Shown: positions 16,911 to 26,634, counted from the first letter of the stretch. The stretch is 64,000 bases of DNA from JACMLD01 sp039916305 (GCA_039916305.1 JBDSLR010000015.1:1-64000); one strand, 5' to 3'. The notes: generated by a model not told the origin, from the letters alone. Translations and numbers: made by a program.

Positions 16911-19364
16911 ATGGGTAAAGGCTTTTTTTTCCTTTCATTATGCTGTATAGTTTTCAGTACATTTTCAGCTGCGCAGGACAGTTCATGGTTTAAACACGGT
17001 ATTGCCATAGCCGGCGTGCATCATTACGGCCGTGAGGCCATGTATACTGATCAGTTAGCTTACCGGCTCTATACCAATACGCTGGCTATGCCGGCAGCAG
17101 GCGCTTCTTCCGGTATTGCAGATGGCAACGGCGGCGAAATTAAATGGCAGGCATTAGACGCAGACAGCCTGAATCGTTTCCGCAGCCGGCAGCTAAATGG
17201 CGGCTATATTTATTTTACCTACACGTCCAACAAGGAAAAAACAGCGCTGCTGAACATTAACGGCGCCAGTACTATTTTTTTTAATGGCGTGCCACATGCT
17301 GGCGATCCTTATTCTTCCGGTTGGTTATACATCCCCGTAAAATTGAAAAAGGGAATCAACGAGCTATACGTAAGAACTGCTTTCCAGCTTACCGCAAAAA
17401 TTATCTTTCCTGAAACCGCTGTGCAGCTGAATACAGAAGATGCCACTTTACCCAATATTGTTCAGGGCAGCAGCAACAATGCTTTACAGGGAGCTATTGT
17501 AGTTATAAATACATCTGCACAGGATTTAAAAAGTCTTCATTTGAAAGCTGTGATCGGCGGAAAAGAATCCATTACCATTTTGCCGGTAGTACCGCGTATG
17601 TCTACCCGGAAAATTGCGTTTACTTTTAATGGGGAAGGCGTTACTGAAAAAGGTAAGTCCATTTGTGCAGTTACCCTGATCAATAATGGAAAACAGGTAG
17701 ATGAAAAGCAATTATCCATTGAAGCAGTAGGAGCTTCCGACAAATACAGCAATACTTTTATAAGTGCAGTGGATGGCAGCCTGCAGTATTACGCAGTTAC
17801 ACCACAGACACCGGCAGCGAGTGGTCCGGCTGCTTTGTTTCTATCTGTGCATGGTGCAGGGGTAGAGGCCATTGGCCAGGCAAGGGCATATAAACAAAAA
17901 GACTGGGGTACCCTGGTTGCTGCTACCAACAGGCGCCCGCGGGGTTTTAATTGGGAAGATTGGGGCAGACTGGATGCCCTGGAAGTATTGCAGATAGCGA
18001 AAGATAAATTTAAGCCGGATCCCCGGCATATCTACTTAACCGGGCATTCAATGGGTGGACATGGTACCTGGTTTTTGGGCGCCACTTATCCCGATATATG
18101 GGCGGGTATTGCACCCTGTTCGGGTTATCCCACTTTAAAAGAATACGGCTCTGCCGATGGTGCCATCCCCGCTACAGGGGCTACCGGTGCCGAACAAATG
18201 CTTTTAAGAGCAAGTAACCAGAGTGATGTGGTGAAACTGGCGGGCAATTATAAACCTTTTGGCGTGTATGTATTGCATGGAGATTCAGACAAAGTGGTTT
18301 CTGTAAAGTATGCCCGGCAGATGCGCAAAGTACTGGCCGATTTTCATGCTGACATGAGTTACCATGAATATCCTGGCGGCGAACATTGGTTTGGTGATCA
18401 AAGTGTGGACTGGCCTCCGCTCTTCGATTTTTTTAAATGGCACAGCCGTGCTGCCGACAGTGCGGTAAACGATATTGATTTTGTAACTGCCAGCCCGGGT
18501 ATTTCTTCAAGTTTCAGGTGGGCTGCTGTGCTGCAGCAAACACATCCCCTGCAATACAGCCATATTGTTTTAAAGCGCAATATAAAAACTAAAACCATTA
18601 CAGGAACATTGGAGAATGTACGTGTGCTGCGGCTGGCTTTTTCAGACTGGACGGCAGGCGTTACTGTAAATATTAAACTGGACAGCCAGAACAATATTCC
18701 TTACAATATAAAAAGCAGCACCGATAGCCTATACCTTGTAAAAGAAGACAACCAGTGGCGCATAACTGCAGAACCGGGTAGTGATCAAAAAGGGCCATTG
18801 CGCTATGGCACATTTAAAGATCCATTTAATAACAGGATGGTATTTGTTTATAGTACAAAAGGTGCCAAAGAAGAAAATGAATGGAGTATCAATAAAGCCC
18901 GGTATGATGCTGAAACATGGTACTACCGCGGTAATGGTGCAGTGGATATTATTGCTGATGCGGAATACGGCGTCGAAAAATACGCAGGCAGAAATGTTAT
19001 TATATATGGTAACGCCGCTACTAACAGTGCCTACAATATTCTGCTGGAAGGATGCCCGGTAAAACTTGGCCGCAACGCAGTAACTGTTGGTGTCCATTCT
19101 TTCGCAGGTGACGACCTGGGTGCTTATTTTGTATGGCCCATGAAACGTACTGCCAAAAATACCGTTGCTGTGATTGGGGGCAGCGGCATTAAAGGAATGA
19201 TGGCTGCAAATGCCAACCAGTATTTTGCAGGTGCCAGTGGTTTTCCTGATTTTATGATTTTTAGCCTGGGCATGCTCCAGGCAGGGGCAGCTGAGATCAA
19301 AATGACCGGTTTTTTTGATAATAGCTGGAAACTTACAGACGAAGAAATGGCGGCTGGGAAGTAA
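16911..19364 (+). CDS. Secreted alpha/beta hydrolase (prolyl oligopeptidase/esterase-like)
   Basis: 817 residues with a signal peptide (about 1-21, ending FSAAQ). An N-terminal beta region of about 260 residues precedes the hydrolase core (about 285-520). The catalytic Ser380 is in GHSMGGHGTW, the likely Asp in LHGDSDKVVS and the likely His in PGGEHWFGD. A C-terminal beta-rich region of about 290 residues follows. The layout suits a periplasmic or surface esterase/peptidase; the oxyanion and substrate loops do not identify the substrate. It is preceded by a 73-base gap and followed by 229 non-coding bases. Confidence 0.85.
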   Translation: MGKGFFFLSLCCIVFSTFSAAQDSSWFKHGIAIAGVHHYGREAMYTDQLAYRLYTNTLAMPAAGASSGIADGNGGEIKWQALDADSLNRFRSRQLNGGYIYFTYTSNKEKTALLNINGASTIFFNGVPHAGDPYSSGWLYIPVKLKKGINELYVRTAFQLTAKIIFPETAVQLNTEDATLPNIVQGSSNNALQGAIVVINTSAQDLKSLHLKAVIGGKESITILPVVPRMSTRKIAFTFNGEGVTEKGKSICAVTLINNGKQVDEKQLSIEAVGASDKYSNTFISAVDGSLQYYAVTPQTPAASGPAALFLSVHGAGVEAIGQARAYKQKDWGTLVAATNRRPRGFNWEDWGRLDALEVLQIAKDKFKPDPRHIYLTGHSMGGHGTWFLGATYPDIWAGIAPCSGYPTLKEYGSADGAIPATGATGAEQMLLRASNQSDVVKLAGNYKPFGVYVLHGDSDKVVSVKYARQMRKVLADFHADMSYHEYPGGEHWFGDQSVDWPPLFDFFKWHSRAADSAVNDIDFVTASPGISSSFRWAAVLQQTHPLQYSHIVLKRNIKTKTITGTLENVRVLRLAFSDWTAGVTVNIKLDSQNNIPYNIKSSTDSLYLVKEDNQWRITAEPGSDQKGPLRYGTFKDPFNNRMVFVYSTKGAKEENEWSINKARYDAETWYYRGNGAVDIIADAEYGVEKYAGRNVIIYGNAATNSAYNILLEGCPVKLGRNAVTVGVHSFAGDDLGAYFVWPMKRTAKNTVAVIGGSGIKGMMAANANQYFAGASGFPDFMIFSLGMLQAGAAEIKMTGFFDNSWKLTDEEMAAGK

Positions 19365-19593
19365 AAATGGCCTGGATGCGATTTCCATAGAATTAAAAAA
19401 CATCAAAGTATTCTGAGACGAGATCCTATTGGGGAGATAATTCTACATACATATATAGGATAAATTTCCCGGGGCATGGTAATGATGAGAGATCACGTAC
19501 TAACACTTAGTTTGGGCCGATTTATTTGTGGCAGGTTATTAGTAATAGTGTCACTACATCTGTAAATACACAGTAAACTTATTGCCTGTCTTT

Positions 19594-20364
19594 ATGTCCA
19601 GCAAAAACGCCTTTAGCCCGGTATTCATTTACATAGCTGATCAAACTATTTTTTTTAAATCTTTTTTTCGCAACAGTTTTCGAAAGGGATTTGAGTGGGA
19701 AGAATTTTCCAGGCAGTCATATAATATCGGGTACCGGTCGGTAGGCATAATAGCGCTTACCGGTTTTATCTTAGGTTTCGTATTAACCCTCCAGTCGCAG
19801 CCCACCATGAAACAGTTCGGCGCGGTTAGTTTTATTCCAGGTATGGTATCTATTTCGGTGATACGGGAGATAGGCCCCGTAATAGTAGGGCTAATCTGTG
19901 CGGGAAAAATTTCTTCCAGCATTGGCGCAGAACTTGGGAGCATGAATGTAACGGAACAAATTGATGCCATGGAAGTTTCCGGGGCTAACCCCATGCAATA
20001 CCTGGTGGTAACCAGGATTCTGGCTTGTACAATTATGATTCCGCTGTTAACTATTTTTGCTGATGTAATCGCAATGATAGGTGGTTTTGCCGCTACCAAC
20101 CTGGGCGATGAAATGGGCCCCTGGTTATATTTCTCCAAAGCTACCGAGGTACTTGAATTTTCCGATGTAGTGCCTGCTTTTATCAAAACCGTACTTTTTG
20201 GATTTGCCATCGGCTTTGTGGGGTGCTACAAGGGATTCCATTCTAACCGAGGTACGGAAAGTGTTGGACTTGCGGCTAATTCTGCAGTGGTAACCGCCTC
20301 GGTATGGATAATTATTATAGATGCCATTGTGGTACAGTTAACGAATGTTTTTATTTATACATAA
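19594..20364 (+). CDS. mlaE: MlaE-family ABC transporter permease
   Basis: 256 residues from the ATG at 19594; an in-frame TTG at 19582 is also possible. The protein shows the MlaE/YrbE pattern: a membrane segment followed by LTLQSQPTMKQFGA, then REIGPVIVGLICAGKISSSI and ELGSMNVTEQIDAMEVSGAN. It forms the inner-membrane part of a phospholipid transporter. The ATPase follows after 3 bases and the MCE-domain protein after that, as in mla loci. MlaA, MlaB and MlaC homologues are not nearby. Confidence 0.95.
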   Translation: MSSKNAFSPVFIYIADQTIFFKSFFRNSFRKGFEWEEFSRQSYNIGYRSVGIIALTGFILGFVLTLQSQPTMKQFGAVSFIPGMVSISVIREIGPVIVGLICAGKISSSIGAELGSMNVTEQIDAMEVSGANPMQYLVVTRILACTIMIPLLTIFADVIAMIGGFAATNLGDEMGPWLYFSKATEVLEFSDVVPAFIKTVLFGFAIGFVGCYKGFHSNRGTESVGLAANSAVVTASVWIIIIDAIVVQLTNVFIYT

Positions 20365-20367
20365 AAG

Positions 20368-21096
20368 ATGGAACACGTTATAGAAATCCAGGGATTGAAA
20401 AAAAGTTTTAATGGCAACGCCGTACTAAGCAATATTAATCTTACCGTTAGCCGGGGAGAGAATGTAGTGATATTGGGTAAGTCGGGCGAAGGTAAATCGG
20501 TTACCATTAAGTGTATTGCCGGCCTGATGGCGCAGGATGAAGGTTCCCTGAAAGTATTTGGAAGTGAAGTGAATGAGATGGATAGCCAGGCATTGAAAGA
20601 AACGCGGAAACGGATTGGTTTTCTTTTTCAGAACAGTGCGTTGTACGATTCTATGACAGTGAGGGATAACCTCGCCTTTCCGCTTAAGAGAGTCTCCGGT
20701 ATAAAGGATCGCAAAGAAGTGGAACAGCTGTCAATGGAAGTGCTGGAAGCGGTGGGCCTTGAAGATGCCATAGACAAAATGCCTTCTGAATTATCGGGTG
20801 GCATGCGGAAGCGGATGGGACTGGCACGTACACTTATTGTACACCCTGAAATTATGCTGTACGATGAGCCTACCACCGGCCTGGATACCATTACATCCAA
20901 AGAAATCAGCAATCTTATACTGGATATGCAGCGTAAATATGAAACCAGTTCTGTTATTATTACCCATGATATACCCTGCGCCCGCATTACTGCAGACCGG
21001 GTATTGATAATGAGTAAGGGGGAATTTATAGCGGAAGGCAGCTGTGATGAGCTTGAAAATTCGGAAGACCCTTTTATACGTTCATTTTTTAAATAA
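20368..21096 (+). CDS. mlaF: MlaF-family ABC transporter ATP-binding protein
   Basis: 242 residues with all ABC ATPase motifs: Walker A GKSGEGKS (37-44), signature ELSGGMRKRMGLAR, Walker B IMLYDEPTTGLD and switch His in IITHD. It powers the adjacent MlaE permease. The short spacing to both neighbours (3 and 6 bases) indicates translational coupling. Confidence 0.96.
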   Translation: MEHVIEIQGLKKSFNGNAVLSNINLTVSRGENVVILGKSGEGKSVTIKCIAGLMAQDEGSLKVFGSEVNEMDSQALKETRKRIGFLFQNSALYDSMTVRDNLAFPLKRVSGIKDRKEVEQLSMEVLEAVGLEDAIDKMPSELSGGMRKRMGLARTLIVHPEIMLYDEPTTGLDTITSKEISNLILDMQRKYETSSVIITHDIPCARITADRVLIMSKGEFIAEGSCDELENSEDPFIRSFFK

Positions 21097-21102
21097 ATTA
21101 TT

Positions 21103-21858
21103 ATGGATATTTCTGCGGGCCAGAAGGTAAAGACCGGTGCGTTTGTTTTGCTAAGTATGCTGTTACTGCTCACCATTATTTTTATAATTGGCAAGAATAA
21201 AAATATGTTCAGCGGCACTTTTTCCGTGAATGCGCACTTTAAAAATATTTCGGGCTTAAAAGAAGGCAACTATGTGCGGTATGCCGGTATCAACGTAGGT
21301 ACGGTGGATAATATCAGTATACTCAATGATACCACGGTGGCGGTAATGATGGTGCTTCAAAAAGAAATTAAGCCTTATATAAAAGAAGATGTAGTGGCCA
21401 GTATTGGCAGTGATGGGCTGATGGGCGATAAACTGGTGGTAGTCTCTGCTGGAAGCAGTGCATCCCCGGTAGTGAAGGAAGGCGGCAAAGTGCGGTCAGC
21501 CAACCCTGTGGATGTGGATAAGATTGTAAATAATCTGGCAAAGGTGGCAGACAATGCAGAAGTATTAACAGGCAGCCTTGCGAGTGTTATGACTAAAATA
21601 AATAATGGTGAGGGCAGTTTTGGCCGCCTTATCAACGATGACAAACTGGTGCGTAACCTGGAAGGTACATTAAGCACCGCCAGAGAAACCGTAGGCACCG
21701 TAAAAAAGACCGCTACCAGCGTTACAGATAATATGGAAGCAGCCAAACATAGTTTCCTGCTCCGTGGCTACTTTAAAAAGAAAGAACGAAAAAGGATAGC
21801 AGATTCTACCGCAAAAGCTAATAAATTGGCTGCACCAGCTACTACAGATAAGCAGTAG
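21103..21858 (+). CDS. mlaD: MlaD-family MCE-domain protein
   Basis: 251 residues. One N-terminal membrane anchor (about 11-30) is followed by an MCE domain (about 38-118) with the typical ISGLKEGNYVRYAGINVGTV and IGSDGLMGDKLVVVS segments. The C-terminal half is helical (about 130-225), with a basic tail (KKKERKRIAD). MCE proteins form hexameric lipid channels attached to MlaEF in the periplasm. As third gene of the operon it fits that role. Confidence 0.95.
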   Translation: MDISAGQKVKTGAFVLLSMLLLLTIIFIIGKNKNMFSGTFSVNAHFKNISGLKEGNYVRYAGINVGTVDNISILNDTTVAVMMVLQKEIKPYIKEDVVASIGSDGLMGDKLVVVSAGSSASPVVKEGGKVRSANPVDVDKIVNNLAKVADNAEVLTGSLASVMTKINNGEGSFGRLINDDKLVRNLEGTLSTARETVGTVKKTATSVTDNMEAAKHSFLLRGYFKKKERKRIADSTAKANKLAAPATTDKQ

Positions 21859-21982
21859 GTCAATCAGGATCAGCAAATCCGCCCTAATGCCAGCCAGGTA
21901 AGATATAACGGACGGTTGATCCGCCCGTTGACAAGAATTTTGATGCGTATACCAATCCGTACTATATTCGTAAAAATTTCTT

Positions 21983-22873
21983 GTGAAGCAAGTTTTTACC
22001 CAGTCTATTGTTTTTTATAGTTGCCTGGCTGTCTTAGTCCAGACAGCAGCATGTAATAAGAATGTTACTGCAGAATTGGATAGCATTTCTTACGAAAATA
22101 CGCCCCTGGCTTATCCCCTTACCACCCTGGTAAGTGAAGCCAGTGGCATCGCAGACAGCAAAATAAATACTGGTTACCTCTGGGTACAGGAAGATAGCGG
22201 CAATCCGCCACAATTGTATTTGCTCAACCATGCCGCTACCACCGTAAAAAAAATATATATAAAAGGAGCAGTGAACCGTGACTGGGAAGATATTGCATTG
22301 GCGTCTGGTCCCGATGCGGCAAAAAAATATTTATATATAGCCGAAATTGGTGATAACGATGCCATCCATACCAGTTCGTCTTTTTACAGGCTGGAAGAGC
22401 CTGCTGCCGCCACGGATACCGTTCGCGCATATGATATTATTAATTTTACCTATGCAGATGGCCCCCGGGATGCCGAAGCTTTTTTGGTAGATGATCTCAC
22501 TAAAGATATTTATATTATCAGCAAGCGGGAGGCGCAATCCCGGGTATATAGGATTAGCTATCCATACAGTACTACAGTTATGAATACCGCTGTTTTTGTA
22601 CAAACGCTCCCCTATAATGCGGTGGTAAGCGCTGCCGCGGGGAACGACGGAAAGAGTATTATCATAAAAACCTACCAGGCACTTTACTATTATTCAAGGA
22701 TTGCCGGAGAAACAATGGCACAGACACTGCAAAAAGAATTTAAAAACCTGGGTTATCAATTAGAGCCGCAGGGAGAGTCCGTGGGCTTTGCACTGGACAA
22801 CAGTGGCTTTTATACGCTTAGTGAAAAGGGTCCCGTCAGTTCACAGTCCCTCTACTTTTACAAGAAAAAGTAA
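21983..22873 (+). CDS. Putative lipoprotein with beta-propeller-like fold
   Basis: 296 residues, starting with GTG at 21983 because no suitable ATG precedes the signal peptide. A lipobox-like sequence (VQTAAC) predicts lipidation at about Cys24. The mature protein has repeated strand motifs (EASGIADSKINTGYLWVQED; NRDWEDIALASGPD; GPRDAEAFLVDDLTKDIYI; PQGESVGFALDNSGFYTLSE) resembling the propeller repeats of SdiA-regulated or phytase-like proteins. No catalytic residues are recognised. The gene stands alone, convergent with the bacilliredoxin gene. Confidence 0.75.
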   Translation: MKQVFTQSIVFYSCLAVLVQTAACNKNVTAELDSISYENTPLAYPLTTLVSEASGIADSKINTGYLWVQEDSGNPPQLYLLNHAATTVKKIYIKGAVNRDWEDIALASGPDAAKKYLYIAEIGDNDAIHTSSSFYRLEEPAAATDTVRAYDIINFTYADGPRDAEAFLVDDLTKDIYIISKREAQSRVYRISYPYSTTVMNTAVFVQTLPYNAVVSAAAGNDGKSIIIKTYQALYYYSRIAGETMAQTLQKEFKNLGYQLEPQGESVGFALDNSGFYTLSEKGPVSSQSLYFYKKK

Positions 22874-22927
22874 ACTGCGCTTTTTGACCTGCTGGTAACG
22901 GTTTTTGCTGTTATCAACTCAAACTGG

Positions 22928-23263
22928 TCAGGCCGCACTGCTTTTTTCTACAATTTCATCCATGCTGATGCCGGTATGGCTTTCATCATATACACAAAGT
23001 CCGTTTTTTATCAGCAGTATCTGTGGTGATTCATGGCTAACCTGGAATGTATCTGCCACTTTAAACGAAAGTGGCCGGTGAGCCAGCAGGTCAAGAAAAT
23101 AAAAATCTATGTCAACCGGTTTATAATTTCTCTCCAACCTGTTTTTTGCCATACTGCTGATAGAGCAGCGGGTGGAATGTTTGAAGATCACTTGTGGTCT
23201 TTCTGCGGAATGCTTAATAATTTGTTCCAGCTGTATTTCTGTGGTAAGTAAAATCCAGTTCAT
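22928..23263 (-). CDS. ytxJ: YtxJ-type monothiol bacilliredoxin
   Basis: 111-residue thioredoxin-fold protein. The motif IFKHSTRCSIS has a single active-site Cys33, as in YtxJ (BrxC-like) bacilliredoxins that remove bacillithiol from oxidised proteins. Conserved SHESPQILLIKNG follows later. Length is typical. The start codon sits only a few bases after the T-run of a minus-strand terminator (23275-23308), which leaves no room for a Shine-Dalgarno site. Its expression may therefore depend on readthrough or on a promoter inside that hairpin. Confidence 0.9.
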   Translation of the reverse strand: MNWILLTTEIQLEQIIKHSAERPQVIFKHSTRCSISSMAKNRLERNYKPVDIDFYFLDLLAHRPLSFKVADTFQVSHESPQILLIKNGLCVYDESHTGISMDEIVEKSSAA

Positions 23264-23274
23264 AAAAAATAAAA

Positions 23275-23308
23275 AAGGTTATCTTTAAAACAATCTAAAG
23301 ATAACCTT
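23275..23308 (-). terminator. Intrinsic terminator between the small lipoprotein gene and ytxJ (minus strand)
   Basis: A perfect 13-bp stem (AAGGTTATCTTTA with its complement, 8-base loop). On the minus strand it is followed by TTTTTTATTTTTT and then at once by the ATG of ytxJ. It should end transcription of the 40-residue lipoprotein gene, or act as an attenuator for ytxJ. Confidence 0.8.
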
Positions 23309-23370
23309 GGTTCAATAATGTATAGCGTAAAAGACATTTTTAATCCAGTCTTTTACAAAATGTAGTTATT

Positions 23371-23493
23371 TTATCTGTGTCCGTATCCAACATAGCCTTC
23401 TGTAGCTTTGCAGCCGCTTCTTGAACTGGTGCATGATGTCATAGTGAGGCCAGCCGCGATTAGCAGTACGAGGATTAATACTTTTGCTTTCAT
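23371..23493 (-). CDS. 40-residue lipoprotein with GYVGYGHR C-terminus
   Basis: A short frame. It encodes a type II signal peptide (MKAKVLILVLLIAAGLTMTS) with lipidated Cys21 and a 19-residue mature peptide, containing SRSGCKATEGYVGYGHR. Very small Bacteroidota lipoproteins with a similar GC.AT.GYVGYG tail exist, which supports a real gene. Length, hydrophobic core, lipobox and the terminator at 23275-23308 downstream all agree. Function is unknown. Confidence 0.75.
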   Translation of the reverse strand: MKAKVLILVLLIAAGLTMTSCTSSRSGCKATEGYVGYGHR

Positions 23494-23873
23494 TTTGTGT
23501 GGTATTTAGAGTTAAACAATACAAACAGTGCGGTTAAATGGGATATACTGCCTGGATTGGTATTTTCTGGAGGATGCGGAACGAATAATTTTCAGGGGAT
23601 ATGCGGAGAAGAATTCAAAGGAACAACAAATTATTTATTTATGCAACCCCCCAACTGAATTTAAAACAAATTTTACATGTTTATTTTGTTAAATACTTTT
23701 AGGATCAATTAATTATGTTGCCAAAGATATATTTTACCTTTGGCGCACAGGCGGCAGAAAGCGACAAAAATTGATTAACGGCGGTACTATCTGATGCTGG
23801 CTGCTTTGCCTGCTACCGGCTTTTTTGAATGGATATGGTTGTTAAAATCTGTATTTTAAAAAGAAATTAAAAA
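23494..23873. other. 380-base non-coding interval
   Basis: AT-rich intergenic region upstream of two divergent genes. A small inverted repeat CCAAAG/CTTTGG (23721-23743) overlaps a TACCTTTG motif (23735-23742), a possible -7 promoter box for the exonuclease gene. I see no open frame or RNA gene. Confidence 0.5.
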
Positions 23874-24641
23874 ATGTTGAAACTTACCCGGCCACTGGCT
23901 TTTATTGATCTTGAAACAACCGGAATTAATCTTGGCAGCGACCGAATTGTGGAAATAGGTATGATTAAAATTTTGCCTGACGGAAACCGGTCCACAAAAA
24001 GGAAATTGCTTAATCCGGAGATGGCTATTCCCCAGGCTTCGTCAGATATACATGGTATAACTAACGAAATGGTAAAAGATGCACCTACTTTTAAGCAGGC
24101 GGCCAATGATATCAGGCAGTTTCTGGATAATTGTGATTTAAGCGGGTATAACAGCAATCGTTTTGATATTCCTATGCTGATGGAAGAATTCCTACGGTCT
24201 GAAGTGGAGTTTGACATGAAAGGAAGAAAGCTGGTAGATGTGCAGAAAGTATTTCATATGATGGAACAACGCACATTGACTGCTGCTTACAAATTCTATT
24301 GTCAAAAAAACCTGGAAGGCGCCCATAGTGCAGAAGCCGATGCGCGGGCCACCATGGAAATACTGGAAGCCCAGGTAGAACGATACCCGCAAATGGGCAA
24401 CACCATAGACAGCATTTTGAAATTTACCGGAGAAGATGTAATTGTTGATTTTGCCCGCCGGTTTATTATGGATAAGGGAGTGGAAATCTTCAATTTCGGA
24501 AAGCACAAAGGCCGGGCGGTAACAGATGTATTAAAAGCGGAACCCCAGTATTACGACTGGATGATGCGGGGCGATTTTCCATTGCACACCAAGCAAAAAC
24601 TTACTGAAATACTGAACCGCAGCCTGTTAAAAAAGGGATAA
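23874..24641 (+). CDS. DEDDh 3'-5' exonuclease (DNA polymerase III epsilon-like) with DUF3820-like tail
   Basis: 255 residues. Exonuclease motif I is FIDLETTG (Asp12, Glu14), motif II includes GYNSNRFDIPML and motif III HSAEADARAT, giving the DEDDh metal-binding set. The C-terminal part (about 200-250) has FNFGKHKGRAVTDVL and YYDWMMRGDFP, typical of the DUF3820 (quorum-regulated virulence factor-like) fold often joined to such exonucleases. A role in DNA repair or proofreading-like trimming is inferred. Confidence 0.92.
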   Translation: MLKLTRPLAFIDLETTGINLGSDRIVEIGMIKILPDGNRSTKRKLLNPEMAIPQASSDIHGITNEMVKDAPTFKQAANDIRQFLDNCDLSGYNSNRFDIPMLMEEFLRSEVEFDMKGRKLVDVQKVFHMMEQRTLTAAYKFYCQKNLEGAHSAEADARATMEILEAQVERYPQMGNTIDSILKFTGEDVIVDFARRFIMDKGVEIFNFGKHKGRAVTDVLKAEPQYYDWMMRGDFPLHTKQKLTEILNRSLLKKG

Positions 24642-24732
24642 TTGTAAATGCTTAACCATTAGTGTATCAAATACATTAATAAAAAATGTATTTTCGTAGC
24701 CAACCACAGAAAAGACTGTAACGATAAAGCCT

Positions 24733-25527
24733 TTGCAAAAGATTGTCATTATACCAACTTACAACGAGAAAGAGAATATCTCTAATATAGTAACTGCCAT
24801 TTTCTCACTGGAGCAGCAGTTTCACGTACTTGTGATAGACGATAGTTCACCGGATGGTACCGCGCAGATTGTAAAAGATATGCAGGCCAGCTATCCCGAA
24901 AATCTTTTTATAGAAGAAAGGAAAGGAAAGCAAGGTCTTGGTACAGCTTATATTTATGGGTTCAGGTGGGCCATGACAAGGGGGTATAGTTATATTTTTG
25001 AAATGGATGCCGATTTTTCGCACAATCCCAAAGACCTGGACAATTTATACGAAGCCTGTTTACAGGGTGCGGATGTGGCAGTTGGTTCCAGGTATGTAAA
25101 AGGCGGTGGTAATGTAAACTGGCCACGTAACCGCGTTATTCTTTCCAAAGGAGCTTCTTATTACACACAACTCATTACCCGCCTGCCGGTTAAAGATCCA
25201 ACCGCGGGCTTTGTTTGTTATAAACGCGAAGTACTCGAGGCCATAAACCTGAACGAAATAAAGTTTATCGGCTATGCTTTTCAGATAGAAATGAAATTCG
25301 CCGCATGGAAACTCGGCTTTGTTATTAAAGAGGTGCCTATTATTTTCCGTGATCGCACCTACGGTACGTCAAAGATGAACAAGGGCATCGTTAAAGAAGG
25401 TATTGCCGGGGTATTGTACCTCCGCTGGCAAAGCTGGTTTAAAGATTACCGCAACCGCGTAAAAAAAACTGAATCCAGCAGTTTCACATCCGTTAGCAAT
25501 GAGGTTTTTGCGAAAACCAAACAATAG
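24733..25527 (+). CDS. Polyprenol-phosphate mannosyltransferase-like GT2 enzyme
   Basis: 264 residues, starting with TTG at 24733; the protein then begins MQKIVIIPTYNEKENI as is usual for the family. GT2 hallmarks are VIDDSSPDGT (nucleotide-sugar Asp), GLGTAYIYGFRWA and FEMDADFSHNP (DxD-like metal site). No C-terminal membrane segments are present, so it matches the soluble DPM1-type enzyme that transfers mannose (or another hexose) from a nucleotide sugar to a lipid phosphate at the inner face of the membrane. Confidence 0.92.
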   Translation: MQKIVIIPTYNEKENISNIVTAIFSLEQQFHVLVIDDSSPDGTAQIVKDMQASYPENLFIEERKGKQGLGTAYIYGFRWAMTRGYSYIFEMDADFSHNPKDLDNLYEACLQGADVAVGSRYVKGGGNVNWPRNRVILSKGASYYTQLITRLPVKDPTAGFVCYKREVLEAINLNEIKFIGYAFQIEMKFAAWKLGFVIKEVPIIFRDRTYGTSKMNKGIVKEGIAGVLYLRWQSWFKDYRNRVKKTESSSFTSVSNEVFAKTKQ

Positions 25528-25607
25528 CATTGAAATTATAGTATTTAGTATAGAGACCAGGCCATATCCGCGGTCTGCATACTACATCAAAATACTGAAT
25601 ACTATAT

Positions 25608-26480
25608 ATGAAGAAGGCATTTATACAACTCCACATAGCTGTTTTCCTGGCTGGGTTTACTGGCATCCTGGGCCGGCTGATCACCCTGAACGAAGGTTTA
25701 ATTGTATGGTGGCGCCTCCTCATCAGTGCTGCCACCATGTGGATTTTGTTCCTGGCACGTAAACGCATTCAAAAAATTTCCCGGTCCGACATGATAGCAA
25801 TTGCCGGAATTGGTTTTATTGCTGCCCTCCATTGGGTGAGTTTTTACGGTGCAATCAAATACGCTAATGTCTCGGTAGCCCTGGTTTGCTTTTCTTCAGT
25901 TGGATTTTTTACCGCTTTGTTTGAACCACTCATTGTTAAAACAAAATTTAAACCTGTAGAATTACTGCTGGGGATTTTTGTGATGGCTGGCATATACATT
26001 ATTTTCCATTTTGATACCCGCTACAAAACAGGCATTATTACTGCCCTTGTATCTGCCATGCTGGGGGCGGTGTTCCCGGTATTCAACCGCCAGCTGATGC
26101 AGCGCATGAATGCAGAAACCCTCATGACGTATGAGCTTACCGGCGGCTTTCTTGCCCTGTCCTTATTGATTCCTTTCTACCTCCGGTATTTTCCGCCGGA
26201 TCATATTATACCTGCTTTTTCGGATTGGCTATGGTTACTATTTTTATCATGGGTATGTTCAGTTTGGGCTTTTCAACTCTCCGCCAATGCGCTGAAAGAG
26301 ATCTCAGCATTCACTGTAAATCTTACATATAACCTTGAGCCCGTGTATGGAATTATACTGGCATTTGCTATCTACCATGAAAACCAGCAACTGGACAATT
26401 CTTTTTATATTGGCCTGCTGTTTATACTGGTTGCGGTAACCCTTCAAACTGTAAGGGTGTACCGGAAAAAAGCGGCTTAA
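25608..26480 (+). CDS. EamA-family (DMT superfamily) transporter
   Basis: 290 residues with about ten membrane helices arranged as two EamA repeats. Typical signatures include GRLITLNEGLIVWWRLLIS near the N-terminus and TVNLTYNLEPVYGIILAF in the second half. Such proteins export metabolites or amino acids; the substrate cannot be inferred. It lies 80 bases after the glycosyltransferase gene on the same strand. Confidence 0.92.
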   Translation: MKKAFIQLHIAVFLAGFTGILGRLITLNEGLIVWWRLLISAATMWILFLARKRIQKISRSDMIAIAGIGFIAALHWVSFYGAIKYANVSVALVCFSSVGFFTALFEPLIVKTKFKPVELLLGIFVMAGIYIIFHFDTRYKTGIITALVSAMLGAVFPVFNRQLMQRMNAETLMTYELTGGFLALSLLIPFYLRYFPPDHIIPAFSDWLWLLFLSWVCSVWAFQLSANALKEISAFTVNLTYNLEPVYGIILAFAIYHENQQLDNSFYIGLLFILVAVTLQTVRVYRKKAA

Positions 26481-26634
26481 CAATGTTCCGGAGGTTTGCA
26501 TCTATTATAAGGTTCAAGCCATTCCTTTTATAGATCATTAAAACAGCTCAGCTGACTTGCGGCTTTAAAATCACTTACTTTAACAGCAGATTGCTGAAAT
26601 ACCAAATCAATTAACTTTATTCAAATCTAACTGC

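Noticed and set aside
20628..21269. 213-residue minus-strand frame
   Set aside because: It is antisense to the MlaF-like ATPase and the start of the MlaD-like gene, both with family motifs.
21910..21935. AACGGACGG/CCGCCCGTT hairpin after the mla operon as a terminator
   Set aside because: It has one mismatch and no T-run; too weak to list as a feature.
24669..24693. AAATACAT/ATGTATTT inverted repeat as a terminator
   Set aside because: The stem is AT-only and no T-run follows, so it is not called.
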